From Aradus depressus (lineage: Eukaryota; Arthropoda; Insecta; Hemiptera; Aradidae): a stretch of 64,000 nucleotides of DNA. Numbering within the stretch: the stretch's first letter is position 1; each line of letters starts with the position of its first letter. Shown piece by piece: positions 10,371 to 21,579 of the stretch. The stretch lies in the NCBI GenBank assembly GCA_963662175.1, contig OY759226.1:27992065-28056064 (forward strand), given 5' to 3'. The notes beneath the pieces were generated by a model, which made no database searches, was not told the DNA's origin, and saw only the letters and a list, made by a program, of their open reading frames with translations. A program made the position numbers and the translations under genes.

Positions 10371-11405
10371 CCCATCACTTTAGTCGATTTGACTGAAAAC
10401 CAATTTAGGCTTCACCCACTGCTAACACGAAAGAATTAGAATGCATGTCCTTTCTGCCCGTGTTTGGAGTATACAACGAAGTGGCACTAGAACAAAACGA
10501 TGCCGACTCACTGACTGGCGCCTCCTACCCATTGCTTCTGTCACTTGAGTTACAAATGATCCACCGTCCTCCTGCTAAGGGTTCCCTGTTTCACTTTCTC
10601 CTGTTTTTAAACTCCTGCCTCGTCATTTGACACCCATCCATCAGAGCTCCCCCCTCCTATACAGGTTCCCTCTCAAACACACAAACATGTTTGACATCCT
10701 CAACAACTCACATTCTCCCCTCTCTCTCTATGTACTATTGTCAGGTTTCCCTATTAACGAGTATTTGACATCTCGTTCCGTTGATAGTAAAGCAACACTT
10801 CTGCTCTCTGGTGGCAAAACTGTAAAATTACAGTTGTGTCGTTTTTCCACATAAAAATATTGGCTTCTTGGGTTCATCATGATCAATTATCTCAAAAAAA
10901 TGTTGTAATGTAATTTTTGACTTGTGCCACTTTTCTATCAACGGAGCGATCTGTCTCTTTCCCGATATACCTACTATTGACTTTTGAAATTTCAAATGGC
11001 GGCATATCGAGGTTCTGGGTGGCCTGAATGCCACAATTTGAATCGCTCCCACTTTCCTCCTTTGAATTTGAATTTTGTGAAACATCACTTATACGACCAC
11101 AAAATTTCAAGTTACTTCTAAAAACGTTTGAATTAAAAAAATGTCGTTTTTTTGGTCATAAGAGAATAAAATAATACTAAATTTTACAAATTTTCTTGTT
11201 TCAAATATAAAAAATTAGGGCTCTCTTTTTATAGTAATTTGATTTTGTTAGTACATAACATAAATAACAGGTACTTCATTAACAGTAAAATTTTACGAAA
11301 GTTACCATAGTTAAGATTGTCAAAACGATTGTTTTTTAGGGGCAAATCGTTGGGGTTCAGTCATAAATTAAAGCGTTTAAATTAATAAGAAGTTTTATTA
11401 TTAAT
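10371..11405. other. Spacer, no supported gene
   Basis: Contains short open frames (10445-10630, 10627-10854) with no recognisable motif or splice context. I do not support a gene here. Confidence 0.4.
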
Positions 11406-11412
11406 ATTACAC

Positions 11413-11446
11413 TAGGGGGAGAGGGGGGGGGGGGGGGGGGGGGGGG
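11413..11446. repeat. Poly(G) tract
   Basis: A run of about 26 G bases preceded by GGGGGAGAGG. It precedes a block, GGGCAACTTTGACTTTTCTC, that recurs at 13553-13572. Confidence 0.9.
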
Positions 11447-11654
11447 CTGGAACCGACATCGTGAAAATAATTGCCCGGGCAACTTTGACTTTTCTCCTAA
11501 TATCTCTCATTCGAATCCTATTCAATTCTTCTGTGAAATCTTCATCTTGTGAAATAGACAATATTTTTTTTTTAAACATACGTTTTTCTTTATTTTCTAT
11601 TAAGTGTTTCAAAATATCTCGGCTAAAAATGTTAAGTTCCCTTAGAAAGTTAAA

Positions 11655-12000
11655 GTATGGAGTATAACTGGGGAAGTATGAAAGTAGATAATTGGTTCAA
11701 TATGAAAAGATACATGGGAAATTGACAGGGGCGTAGCCAGGATTTTGAGCAGGGGGGAGGGTCGCCCCCACTGTTCGCCTGGTTGGCGGGCTGAGATGTC
11801 TATGAATCCACTCCCAATTGATTTTAGATAAAACGCAACTTTCAAAGACCAATATCTCCAAAACTATTGCTCGTACAAGAAAACTAAAAATACCGGAAAA
11901 CCTAGTTTTTTTTGTGAAGAATATGAAAATCATAATTAAAAATTTGTAAAAATTAAATTTTTTTACGATTTAATTTCACTGAGGTGTGTCAATGTTTAAG
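11655..12000 (+). repeat. GGGGCGTAGCCAG repeat, single plus-strand copy
   Basis: Starts near CTGGGGAAGTATGAAAGTA, contains AGGGGCGTAGCCAGGATTTT beside a G-rich run, and ends near GAGGTGTGTCAATGTTTAAG. The same sequence forms the tandem units at 20027-21240 on the other strand. No coding capacity. Confidence 0.75.
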
Positions 12001-12078
12001 CCTATTTCTGATTCGTGTTCTTATACCCTGTTTTTAAATTGTCTCCCAGTTTGACTTACATAACCAAATTACATATTA

Positions 12079-13540
12079 AATCTAAAAACCGTTTAGAAGC
12101 GAGAAATTTGAAGAATGAGATTTAGCCCGACTTTTTTCGAAAAACATTTTTATTTCGATTTTTGTGTAGGATTCAGATATCCCGGTTGTTCTCTATCAGT
12201 TTTAACAAATATTAAATCTAAAAACCGTTAAAAAAGCGAGAAATTTGAAGAATGGAGTTTACCGAGCTCAGGATCGCCTCTTAGAAGTCTAGCCAAGGCA
12301 CTTAGGTCAGATGTTTTAATCGAAATGATAAAAATAAATTTGAGCACGTCGTCCTTCGGATTGGACTTTAAGCGATGATCGAGGGCCTTTTCGAATGTCA
12401 GGTACTCGATAATGAGTCGTATGTGTTATGTATCTAAACCTGGGTAGATGAAATTTAACTTAGGTTAAAAATAACTTTGAGCACGTCGTCCTTCGGATGG
12501 GACTTTCCCGATACATCTGAATCTTTCTTTGGTTGACCATCTTCGTTTCTGGATGCTGCCTATCTACCAACATAGCTCTATTAATTTACTTTTCAGAAAA
12601 TATGTCAAAACGGTCCCTCAAAGCCCACTTATATTCCACATTTCTTCCTTGATAATTTTAGTTGGAACCAAACGGTAACTTATTTTATCTTACATATGGT
12701 GTCTATCAAGCTTAGGATCGCCTCTTAGAAGTCTAGCCAAGGCACTTAGGTCAGATGTTTTAATAGAGAAGATAAAAATAAATTTGAGCACGTCGTCCTT
12801 CGGAATGGACTTTAAGCTATGATTGAGGGCCTTTTCGTATGTCAGGTACTCGATAATAAGTCGTACCTATGTTATGTATCTAAACCTGGGTAGCTGAAAT
12901 TTCACTTAGGTTTAAAAAAACCTTGAGAACGTCGTCCTTCGGATGGGACTTTCCCGATATATCTGAATCTGTCTATCAGTTTTAACTAATATTAAGCCTA
13001 TAAACCGTTAAAAAGCGAGAAATTTGAAGGATGGGATTTAGCCCGACTTTTTTCGAAAAACATTTTTATTTCGATTTTTGTGTAGGATTCAGATATCCCC
13101 GTTGTTCATCAGTTTTAACAAATATTAAATCTAATAACCGTTGAAAAGCGAGAAATTTGAATAATGGAGTCTACCGAGCTCAGGGTCGCCATTTAGAAAT
13201 CTAGCCAGGTCAGATGTTTTAATCGAGAAGATTAATTAGATAAATTTGAGCACGTCGTCCTTCGGATTGGACTTTAAACGTTGATCGAGGGCCTTTGCGT
13301 ATGTCAGGTACTGGATAATGAGTCGTATGTTATGTATCTTAACCTGGGTAGGTGAAATTTAACTTTGAGCACCTCGTCCTTCGGAAGGGACTTTCCCGAT
13401 ACATCTGAATCTTTCTTTGGTTGACCATCTTCGTTTCTGGATGCTGCATATCTACCAACATTGCTGTATTAATTTGTTTTTCAGAAAATATGTCAAAACG
13501 GTCCCTCAAACCCCATTTATATTCCACATAGCAGTAATAC
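12079..13540 (+). repeat. Three diverged roughly 455-bp tandem units with SINE-1-like bodies
   Basis: The block GGATCGCCTCTTAGAAGTCT recurs at about 12270 and 12717, with a diverged form near 13180. Each occurrence is followed by TTTGAGCACGTCGTCCTTCG and TCAGGTACTCGATAATGA-like sequence, which is a divergent SINE-1 body. Flanking pieces, including TCTTTCTTTGGTTGACCATC, also repeat. This is a local tandem duplication of a segment carrying an old SINE. Confidence 0.7.
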
Positions 13541-13678
13541 CTGGCGTTGCCCGGGGAACTTTGACTTTTCTCCTAATATCTCTCGTTCGAATCCTATTCA
13601 ATTCTTCAACAGTACATTCATGATTTTTTAATTTTCAATTATTCATACGGAATAAGGCTTATAGTCCTTCAACTATAG

Positions 13679-13884
13679 TAACGCTAGTAAGTTTTTAGGA
13701 TCCCTGGGCACCATAGCTAGTACGCGCCATTCAACGGCGGAAACCACAGCTAGTGAATACTTAGCGTCACTGGACGTTCTAGCCAGTGCGTACTTAAGAA
13801 CGCTTGTGACCACAGCTAGTATGTGCTTTGCAACGGCGGACCCCACAGCTAGTACGTAGTTAGAAACGCTGGGCACCACAGCAA
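13679..13884. repeat. 33-bp tandem array, about six copies
   Basis: Imperfect units around CCACAGCTAGTA recur at about 13711, 13744, 13777, 13810, 13843 and 13875. The 33-bp period keeps a minus-strand frame open with an 11-residue repeat, which I regard as incidental. Confidence 0.8.
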
Positions 13885-14430
13885 CCCCACCTCCCGTTCA
13901 AAATTTTGAGATGTCACATAGTGTATTTTTCTATTTCGCCTTTAAAAATACTACATGTGAAATTCTATGACAATCCGATCATCCGTTAATGACAGTACTA
14001 TCTTTATAATTAGACCTACCCCCACAACCCCCCCTCACGTTCACTATTTTGTGACGTCACACACCTTTTTTTATTTGGCCTTTATAAATACTACATATGA
14101 AATTCCATGACAATCCGATCATCCGTTAATGACTTAGCACTATCTTTATATGTAGACCTACCCCCACAACCCCCCCTTCCGTTCAAAATTTTGAAATGTC
14201 ACATAGCGTATTTTTCAATTAGGCCTTTAAGAAAACTACATATAAACTTCCATGACAATCCGATCATCCGTTAATGACTTAGCACTATCTTTATATTTAG
14301 GCCCCCCTTACAACCCCCCCTACCGTTCAAAATTTATGGACGCCACATAGCCTATTTTTTAACTTGGATTTTAAGAATACTACATGCGAAATTTCATGAT
14401 AATCCGTCCATCCGATAATGCGCTAGAGCA
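13885..14430. repeat. Roughly 143-bp tandem array, four copies
   Basis: Four diverged units contain CAATCCGATCATCCGTTAAT, a CTACATATGAAATTCCATGA-like block and CCCCCACAACCCCCC. The block repeats near 13972, 14112, 14256 and 14400. Confidence 0.85.
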
Positions 14431-14489
14431 ATTTTGAAGATAAAGAAAAAACTTTTTTTTTTTTTTGTCTATTCACAAAAATATATATA

Positions 14490-14525
14490 AATGGGAGTAC
14501 TTTCGGTATTGCTACCTCAGCCACG
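14490..14525 (-). ncRNA. Degenerate hammerhead-like motif
   Basis: On the minus strand CTGAGG is followed by a shortened hairpin, then GAAA and GTACTCCCA. It matches the better preserved motif at 25298-25336 except for a deletion that breaks the CTGANGA box. Probably a dead copy of the same element end. Confidence 0.35.
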
Positions 14526-15068
14526 ACTTGGGTTTATTTTCTTAAATCTACATTATTAAAATTAAAAGTAAAAACTAAACATTGAAACAAACAAAAATCG
14601 AAAGAAAAATATAAAAAACTAAATTGTTAACACGAATTCAATCTTTTTTTTGTTTTATAATTTTGGTCATTCTTTAAATTTAATTTATATATTCCTGGAC
14701 ATATATCCTGTACATATAAACAAACAACAATACCTTCTTTGCGGATCAATTTCACCGTCAATTCACTCCTATTTAGTTCATCACAACTTAAGCCTAAACA
14801 CCACTCTCCATCTTCACTCAGACCGACTCAATTGAACCCAGGCCTCGACTCGTCTCCACACACTAAAAAACAGCTGATGGCCGTGTTTTGTTTTTTTACT
14901 CATTTGTTTTAAAAGAAAATTGATCTTTATAGAAAAATAAATATTATTAATTGTTCAATATTAATAATAAATTATATTTAAATCATTTTAATGTGTGTAT
15001 TTTTTTTACACGTCAGAGGGCTCTGCTTACCCCCCCAACAGCGGAATAATATATTGGTATCGTTTCGT

Positions 15069-15334
15069 CGAGGCCCTTAGTTTATTTTATCTGGGAGGTG
15101 AAATAAACTTAAGCACGCCGTCCTTCGGATGGGACCTTAAGCGATGGTCCCGAGCCTGTACGATGTCAGGTACTCGTTAAAGACCCCTGTCCTAGATGAA
15201 TAAAAATTTAGGGTAGGCAAAATTTAGGACTCCCACAGTAGAGTCAGGCTCATGTTCACCAGAGTGACGAAAGAGCGCTCTGGTAGTAGGCGATATGACC
15301 TCGTTGTTAAAGCCCGGGCATGAGTCATAATAAC
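15069..15334 (+). mobile_element. SINE-1, 5'-truncated
   Basis: Runs from GAGGCCCTTAGTTTATTTTA through the body to AAAGCCCGGGCATGAGTCAT. The tRNA-like head is absent. The spurious frame at 14995-15180 lies inside it. Confidence 0.9.
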
Positions 15335-15589
15335 TAACCTACCTAACCTCGTTTCGTCGATGATACATGCATACCTACTGTTTTTAGCGGCTCAAATAGA
15401 CAAATAGTGCTCACGCACTTCAATCGTATTCGTAAATGAAAATGTATTTCTATTTTATGAAACTGAACAGATGATAGGACAAATACAGATAAGTTCAAAA
15501 AAAGTTTTGTAACAGAAATGAAACTTCCCCAGGTCGAATAATTTGTTTTACTCAGGCAAACATCAGCCTACGTATTTTGAGTTGAGCCC

Positions 15590-15835
15590 CCTCGCTCTTC
15601 CAATTTTGTTGAAAATCAGTAGGTATCGTCCGTAGTTGGGTCCTGAATCGAATATAAAGTTTCGTGTTGAAACATTCCTCACATTGGCTTCTTCATTGGG
15701 TTCTTAGGTTGATCACCTTCTTATAGATTTTTTTCTCGACTTTTTCGATTGAAGGATAAAAAAAAAATTAAATTCCGTTGGTAACTCAATATCGATTTTC
15801 TGACCTATCTATTACACAAATTACAACGTAGGCAT
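15590..15835 (-). repeat. Dispersed family A, divergent copy
   Basis: Shows reversed family A blocks such as TTGAAAATCAGTAGGTATCG and AAAGTTTCGTGTTGA. Confidence 0.5.
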
Positions 15836-15839
15836 AGCT

Positions 15840-16390
15840 AGGGAAATAAAAAATGAAATCATTAAATTAGGTAGAATCAAAGTTGAAAATAATCTGTAAG
15901 GGAGATATAGCGAAGTAAGAGGGGAGAAAAGAGGGAATTAAATCTTAACAAAAAGTGACAAATTGAATTAGGGGCTGTAGTCAGGTTGAGCTGGGTTAGT
16001 GGATAATCAGGGGGAAGGGGAAGGAGTCTTGCAGCTGGGCGTATTTCTTTATTAATCAGAGATCGAGGGGGCCCCGACAGTGGTATATAGCCCTGTCCAT
16101 CTGAGTAGCAGGCTGCCATTCCTTCAGTGAACCTGGGGCTTTACGTAATTCTCAACGGCAGCGTCTCTACTCCAATCAGAGTGGACCTTCTTACAGTACG
16201 CCCCCGTCCTTAAACATTTATCTGTATCCTGATCCTTCTTAAGTTTCAAACCTATGGGTCTAGGGAGAGATCCTGGCAATTAGGAACATGGGATCTGAAG
16301 CCTGTTCGTGTAATTCTCATGTTGTGACGTGGCACTTCCATGCAATACAACATTTTGTGGTAGGTGCTTACGAACATAAAACTGATGACG
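15840..16390. other. Spacer with a moderate-GC block, no gene supported
   Basis: A minus-strand 80-codon frame (15877-16119) is proline-rich at one end but has no recognisable domain. I see no other feature. Confidence 0.4.
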
Positions 16391-16391
16391 A

Positions 16392-16720
16392 GGGCGCCGG
16401 TAGCTCAGTGGTGTGCGTGCTTGTCTTCTGAGCTCAAGAACGTGGGTTCGAAACCCGACCGAGGCCCTTAGTTTATTTTATCCGGGAGGTAAAATAAACT
16501 TAAGCACGCCGTCCTTCGGATGGGAAGTTAAGCGATGGTCCCGAGCCTGTACGATGTCAGGTACTCTTTAAAGACCCCTACCCTAGGTGATAAAAATTTA
16601 AGGTAGGCAAAATTTAGGACTCCCACGGTAGAGTCGGGCTCATGTCCACCAGAGTGACGAAAGAGCGCTCTGATAGTAGGTGATATGACCTCGTAGTTAA
16701 AGCCCGGGCATGAGTCATAA
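16392..16720 (+). mobile_element. SINE-1, full-length copy
   Basis: Full-length example. The tRNA-like head begins GGGCGCCGGTAGCTCAGTGG (A box), followed by GGGTTCGAAACCC (B box), the body CACGCCGTCCTTCGGATGGG, GATGTCAGGTACTC, then TAGTAGGTGATATGACC and AAAGCCCGGGCATGAGTCAT. The head resembles a tRNA gene but leads into the SINE body and is not a functional tRNA. It is followed at once by an inverted copy. Confidence 0.95.
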
Positions 16721-16724
16721 AACC

Positions 16725-16907
16725 TTTAACGAGTACCTGACATCGTACAGGCTCGGGACCATCGCTTAATGTCCCATCCGAAGGATGGCGTGCTTAAGTT
16801 TATTTTACCTCCCAAATAAAATAAACTAAGGGCTTCGGTCGGGTTTCGAACCCACGATCTTGAGGTCAGAAGGCAAGCACGCATATCACTGAGCTACCGG
16901 AGCCCTC
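16725..16907 (-). mobile_element. SINE-1, inverted copy lacking its 3' block
   Basis: In reverse, from TTTAACGAGTACCTGACATC to the head GAGCTACCGGAGCCCTC, including a B box. It lies tail-to-tail with the copy at 16392-16720. Confidence 0.93.
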
Positions 16908-17305
16908 TTTTCTTGTAGTTAAATTCGTTATTAGTGATTCTCAATTGATCTCCCTATATATAGAAATGTGGTGTACAAAGTGATACTAAATGAATAAAAA
17001 TTGTGTAAATGATAATAAACAAAATAATTTGTGTTAATATTTAAATAAATTAAAGATTATTATTGTGTAAGTGGACTTATTTTTGTGTTCACCTTTACGT
17101 TGAATCTGTGAGTTTTTTGAATTATTAACAGTGAGTACATGCGATAAGATTTGAAGTTTACCTGCAGCTTTATAACCTGCTTTACAGTAATAATAGGTTC
17201 ATACACATAGGTTTACACATTAAAAAAAAAAAATAAATAAAATAAAAAATAAAAAAAAATATATATATATTCTTCAAATTGAATTTAATCTCTCTACTCA
17301 CAATT
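16908..17305. other. AT-rich spacer
   Basis: No gene seen. An A-rich and TA microsatellite tract lies at 17221-17271. Confidence 0.5.
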
Positions 17306-17650
17306 ATGGAGGAAATACTAGAAGCTCTGAAGGAGTTAAGAAACGAAATTTTGCAAAACAGAAGGGAAATTACTGCAGTTTATTCTAATCTTGCTAGTGT
17401 AAAGTCATTAGAAATTACTTTTCAAGAATGATGGTAGTGTAAAGAACGCCATTAACTCCTAGAGCGAAAAGTAATTAGCCGAGAGCAAGAACAAAGGTAG
17501 GAAAAATTATTTAGTTTTAGTTCAAGTTTCTTCTTATGAAGTCAAATTTCCTAAGAATTTAGTGAATGAAGTTACCCAAATTTTGGAAGAAGCTGATATC
17601 CATGAACAATTGTTTTACAGTGAACTAAAATCTAAAAGCCACCTTAACTT
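17306..17650 (+). pseudogene. Possible LINE ORF1-like coiled-coil leader, broken
   Basis: An ATG at 17306 opens 41 codons beginning MEEILEALKELRNEILQNRR, a heptad-like charged helix, and stops at 17431. After frameshifts the sequence continues with ERKVISREQEQ and KFPKNLVNEVTQILEEADIH. A short coiled-coil followed by such a segment recalls ORF1 of some LINEs, but I cannot assign a clade. It lacks any RT downstream. It could also be a decayed host exon. Confidence 0.35.
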
Positions 17651-18030
17651 GAGTTATAATATGTACCTAATGTAATATTTTTATCCAGAATTATTATTGT
17701 ATATTATTTTCATATCTCTGAATAATGAATATTTTTATGAAGATATTCATTTTTTCAGAAGGCTTCTAAATGTTCGTCTTGTCGCCTACACACTTCAATT
17801 TATACACTTAGGTATTGATTTAAGAAAACAAAGACGAAAATAAAACATGAGTAAAATGAAAATAAAGTAGTGGACTCATGAATATAAACCATTAAAAATA
17901 ATGTGAAAAATTGAAATCTCCGTAGGAAGAAGCTGATAAAAATTCATTGAATTCTGTGGGAGGTACCAGTAGCGGGCGGTCAGGAAACTAAAATAGAGCC
18001 TCAACGTTGGGTTATCCAAGTATCGTTTTA
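17651..18030. other. AT-rich spacer
   Basis: No gene or clear repeat seen. Confidence 0.45.
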
Positions 18031-18034
18031 CAGC

Positions 18035-18440
18035 TCTACCAAGTATAGGGGAAGTTATGTAATCTGTTTAAAATCCGATGCGGAGTTTTCAACGGAATTT
18101 CATGTTTTCCGACCTCCTCTTTTCAAAAATGAAAAAAAAGTCTATATGTGTGTAAACAAAGTAACTCCTAATAGAATATCAGCACGAAATTTTATATGTG
18201 TATTCAGAACCCACTAAGGATGACACATATCCAATTTTCAGTCAAATCGGTCAAAATAAAGTGAAGAGGGACCTAACTCAAAACTCTAAAAAACGAGTTT
18301 ATCAACATACAATTTTATATGATGGTTCAGAAGTTACTGAATAAGACACCTATTGATTTTCAATAAATCATGGCTTTAGAGGGAGAGTGAAGACAGTTTA
18401 TTAATTCGCACTGGGGAGGTACATTGACGGTTTAAATTTT
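18035..18440 (+). repeat. Dispersed family A, nearly full copy
   Basis: One of the best copies. It starts GGGGAAGTTATGTAATCTG, has TTTTCAACGGAATTTCATG, ATTTTATATGTGTATTCAGA, both ATTTTCA blocks, and ends near CACTGGGGAGGTACATTGAC. Confidence 0.75.
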
Positions 18441-19133
18441 ACCCTTGACTGTAAAATGTTTATTGTAATTTTCTAGAGGTTTTTGGAAGTTTAGACGAGA
18501 ATGGAGGCACAGATTCTGGAGGGAGTGCATCAAAAGGTTAGATAATGATCAAGGATTATTCGAAAACTAAGTCACGCCCAGGAGGCTCAAAAACATATTT
18601 AAACAGATCGATCATTGCACCTCAAAATGACAAAATAGGAACAGACCCGACCCTCTCCGATTCACTTCATTTTTCTCAACTCCTAAAGGTGCTGGCTTTA
18701 TGAACTCATTCAAAATGTATGACATAAAGCAATCTTAGGTACTTCATGTGTACACTATTACAAATGAAAGGATAAAAAAAGAGGGATTTATGAAATAATC
18801 ATCGTAAAATTGTGTCAGATTCACGATTAATTATTAACGAAACGATGACAAGTGTTATTTTCAAATTTCGCAATGTGAAGTTTTTGAGATAAGGATTTTC
18901 TTTAGTAAGAACATGCAAAATGTCAAAAGCCTCATTCCGCGACGACGGAAAACAATTAACTTTCAATTTTTTTTTTCCTCGCGAAATAATTTCTCAATTG
19001 AACCACAAATAACAATTTGTTCGTCAAGATGGTGTTTGCAAATGTTCTAAACATTATTAAAATGGCAGATAATCAGCTCCTTGCTTTTTATCTATTTGAC
19101 GTGGAATGTTGGACACATGTATATTGTATTACA
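18441..19133. other. Spacer, no gene seen
   Basis: Non-coding sequence with no supported feature. Confidence 0.45.
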
Positions 19134-19327
19134 ACAATATTTGAACTCTACATTGGTGCAGTAATGTTGCAGGTGAGGTCCATATAAGCCTTTACTGCAA
19201 TGATTCAAACCTTTACCCTCGATAACATCCACAATATTTGAACTCTACATTGGTGCAGTAATGTTGCAGGTGAGGTCCATATAAGCCTTTACTGCAATGA
19301 TTCAAACCTTTACCCTCGATAACATCC
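19134..19327. repeat. Perfect 97-bp direct tandem duplication
   Basis: The segment from ACAATATTTGAACTCTACAT to GATAACATCC is repeated immediately with no differences that I can see, implying a recent duplication or an assembly artefact. A diverged relative of the neighbouring sequence (TGGAATGTTGGACACAT) occurs near 19586. Confidence 0.95.
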
Positions 19328-19821
19328 ACAATTCATGGGTGAGTTTCGTGAAAATAATGGCTGACTTTTTCCAATGCGGTTGCGTATTACAGAAAATGTA
19401 AAGCTCTTTCCAAAAATGGGATAGAAATAGTTCTCAAGTTAACGAGAAGCTCAGAAATGCAACCTTTTGGTAAAAAAATCGCAACAAATAATTGAAATTG
19501 GTCATGTACGTTAAGTAAAAAATCATACATATTTCATGTGTACACTTTGACAAATTACTAAACGATAAAAAAAAAAAAATTGACATGGAATGTTGGACAC
19601 ATTTATTGCATTACATCAATATTTTAATTCCACATCGGTCATACAGTCATAATTATTGTTTCAATGTTGCGGATGGTCATGAGGTTGTAGATGACGAGTG
19701 ACTACAGCAGCAGGAACCTCAGGAATACAGACTTCAAATCTAGGAGTGGAGCTTGATCAAGACTTTGAAAACACAAAAACAACCAAAGCTGTCAGCAAGG
19801 TGCAGGAAACAAAGTGTAGTA

Positions 19822-20026
19822 TTAAGTATTGACTATACTGGGGAAAAGTAAAAGTACATAATTGCTTCTATATGAAAAGATACAAGTGAAATTGACAGGG
19901 GCGTAGCCAAGATTTTGAGCAGGGGGGGGGGGGTCGGGGGGGGTCCCCCAATCTTCGCCCGGTTAGCGGACTAAGGTCTCTATGAATCCACTCCGAATTG
20001 ATTTTACTTACTTATTATTTTCAAGG
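19822..20026 (+). repeat. GGGGCGTAGCCAG repeat, plus-strand half copy
   Basis: Runs from TATACTGGGGAAAAGTAAAA through GGGGCGTAGCCAAGATTTTG and a G-rich run to TTGATTTTACTT. It then meets the minus-strand array, making an inverted junction near 20026. Confidence 0.8.
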
Positions 20027-21245
20027 AAACATTGACACAACACACACCTCAGTAAAATTACATCGGAAAAAATTTAAATTAAAAAAATTTTTAATTAACA
20101 ATTTAAGATTCTTCAAATAACACTGGTTTTACCGGTATATTTAGTTTTCTTGTACGAGCAATAGTTCTCGAGATATTGGTGTTTGAAAGTTGCGTTTCAA
20201 GTAAAATCAATTGGAAGTGGATTCATAGAGACCACAGTCAGCTAACCGGGCGAAGAGTGGGGGCGCCCCCCCCCCCCTCCCCCTCCCCATCCTTCACCTC
20301 TGCTCAAAATACTGGCTACGCCCCTGGCAATTTCACATTTATCTTTTCATATTGATCCAATTATGTACTTTTATACTTCCCCAGTTATAGTCAATACTTT
20401 AGACTTAAACATTGACACAACACATACCTCAGTAAAATTACATCGGAAAAAAATTTAATTTTTACTAATTTTGATTAGGATTTTCAGATTCTTCTTAAGA
20501 AAACTAGGTTTTCAGGTATTTTTAGTTTTCTTGTACGAACAATAGTCTTCGAGATATTGGTTTCTGAAAGTTGGCTTTAAAGTAAATTCAATTCGAAGTG
20601 GATTCATAGAGACCACAGTGCGCTAAACGGGCGAAGAGTGAGGGGACCCCCCATCTTCCTCAAATCTGCTCAAAATACTGGCTACGCCCCTGGCAATTTC
20701 ACATGTATCTTTTCATATTGAACCAATTATGTACTTTTATACTTCTCCAGTTATAGTCATTACTTTAGACTTAAACATTGACACAACACATACCTCAGTA
20801 AAATTACATCGGAAAAAAGCTTAATTTTTACAAATTTTGATTAGGATTTTAAGATTCTTCACATAACACTGGGTTTTCCGGTATTTTTTGTTTTCTTGTA
20901 GGAGCAATAGTTTTCGAGATATTCGTTTTCGAAAGTTCCGTTTCAAGTAAAATCAATTGGGTCTGGATTCATAGAGACCACAGTCAGCTAACCGGGCGTT
21001 GAGTGGGGGCGACCCCCCCCTCCCCCCCCCCCCTCCCCATCCTTCACCTCTGCTCAAAATACTGGCTACGCCCCTGTAAATTTCACATGTATCTTTTCAT
21101 ATTGAACCAATTATGTACTTTTATACTTCCCCAGTTATAGTCATTACTTTAGACTTAAACATTGACACAACACATTCCTCAGTAAAATTACATCGGAAAA
21201 AATTTTAATTTTTAAAAACTTTTACATAACATTTTAAGATTCTTT
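20027..21245 (-). repeat. Tandem array of 366-384 bp units, three full plus one partial
   Basis: AAACATTGACACAACACA recurs at 20027, 20407, 20773 and 21157. Each unit contains CTTGTA(C/G)GA and CGAGATATTSG blocks, a C-rich run and CTGGCTACGCCCCTG. The fourth unit is cut by the poly(A) end of the LINE at 21246. Confidence 0.9.
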
Positions 21246-21579
21246 TCATTCTTTTTTGTCTTTTTTTTTTTTTTTTTTTTTTGGGTTGCGACCTCCGGTG
21301 GAGGCCACGACACCTTCGCCGAATCGTCGGGGAAAAAGGGAGGCCTAACAAATTTATTTACAAAATTAAAATACTAAAGTACTTAATTTAAAATGCAGAA
21401 CTTATGATGCTGTGGTAGGCTAGGAGCGACCGCTGCCGACCATCTGCGACGATCAGCGGTCACTCCCAGCCCACCTTAATTTCTTGGCGGGCCGAGAGAG
21501 CTCGGGATAAATGTAGGGCGATCGCTAATTGTGGTTCGTTTGTTCGCCGGGGACGACTGCAGGCCTCCCCGGCGCAGGG

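Noticed and set aside
10142..10378. Frame across the N gap
   Set aside because: It exists only because N bases carry no stop codons.
10445..10854. Two consecutive plus-strand frames near the gap
   Set aside because: No homology recognised, different frames, no splice context.
16392..16470. tRNA gene in the SINE-1 head
   Set aside because: A and B boxes are present, but the sequence continues into the SINE body and is repeated many times, so it is a SINE head rather than a functional tRNA.
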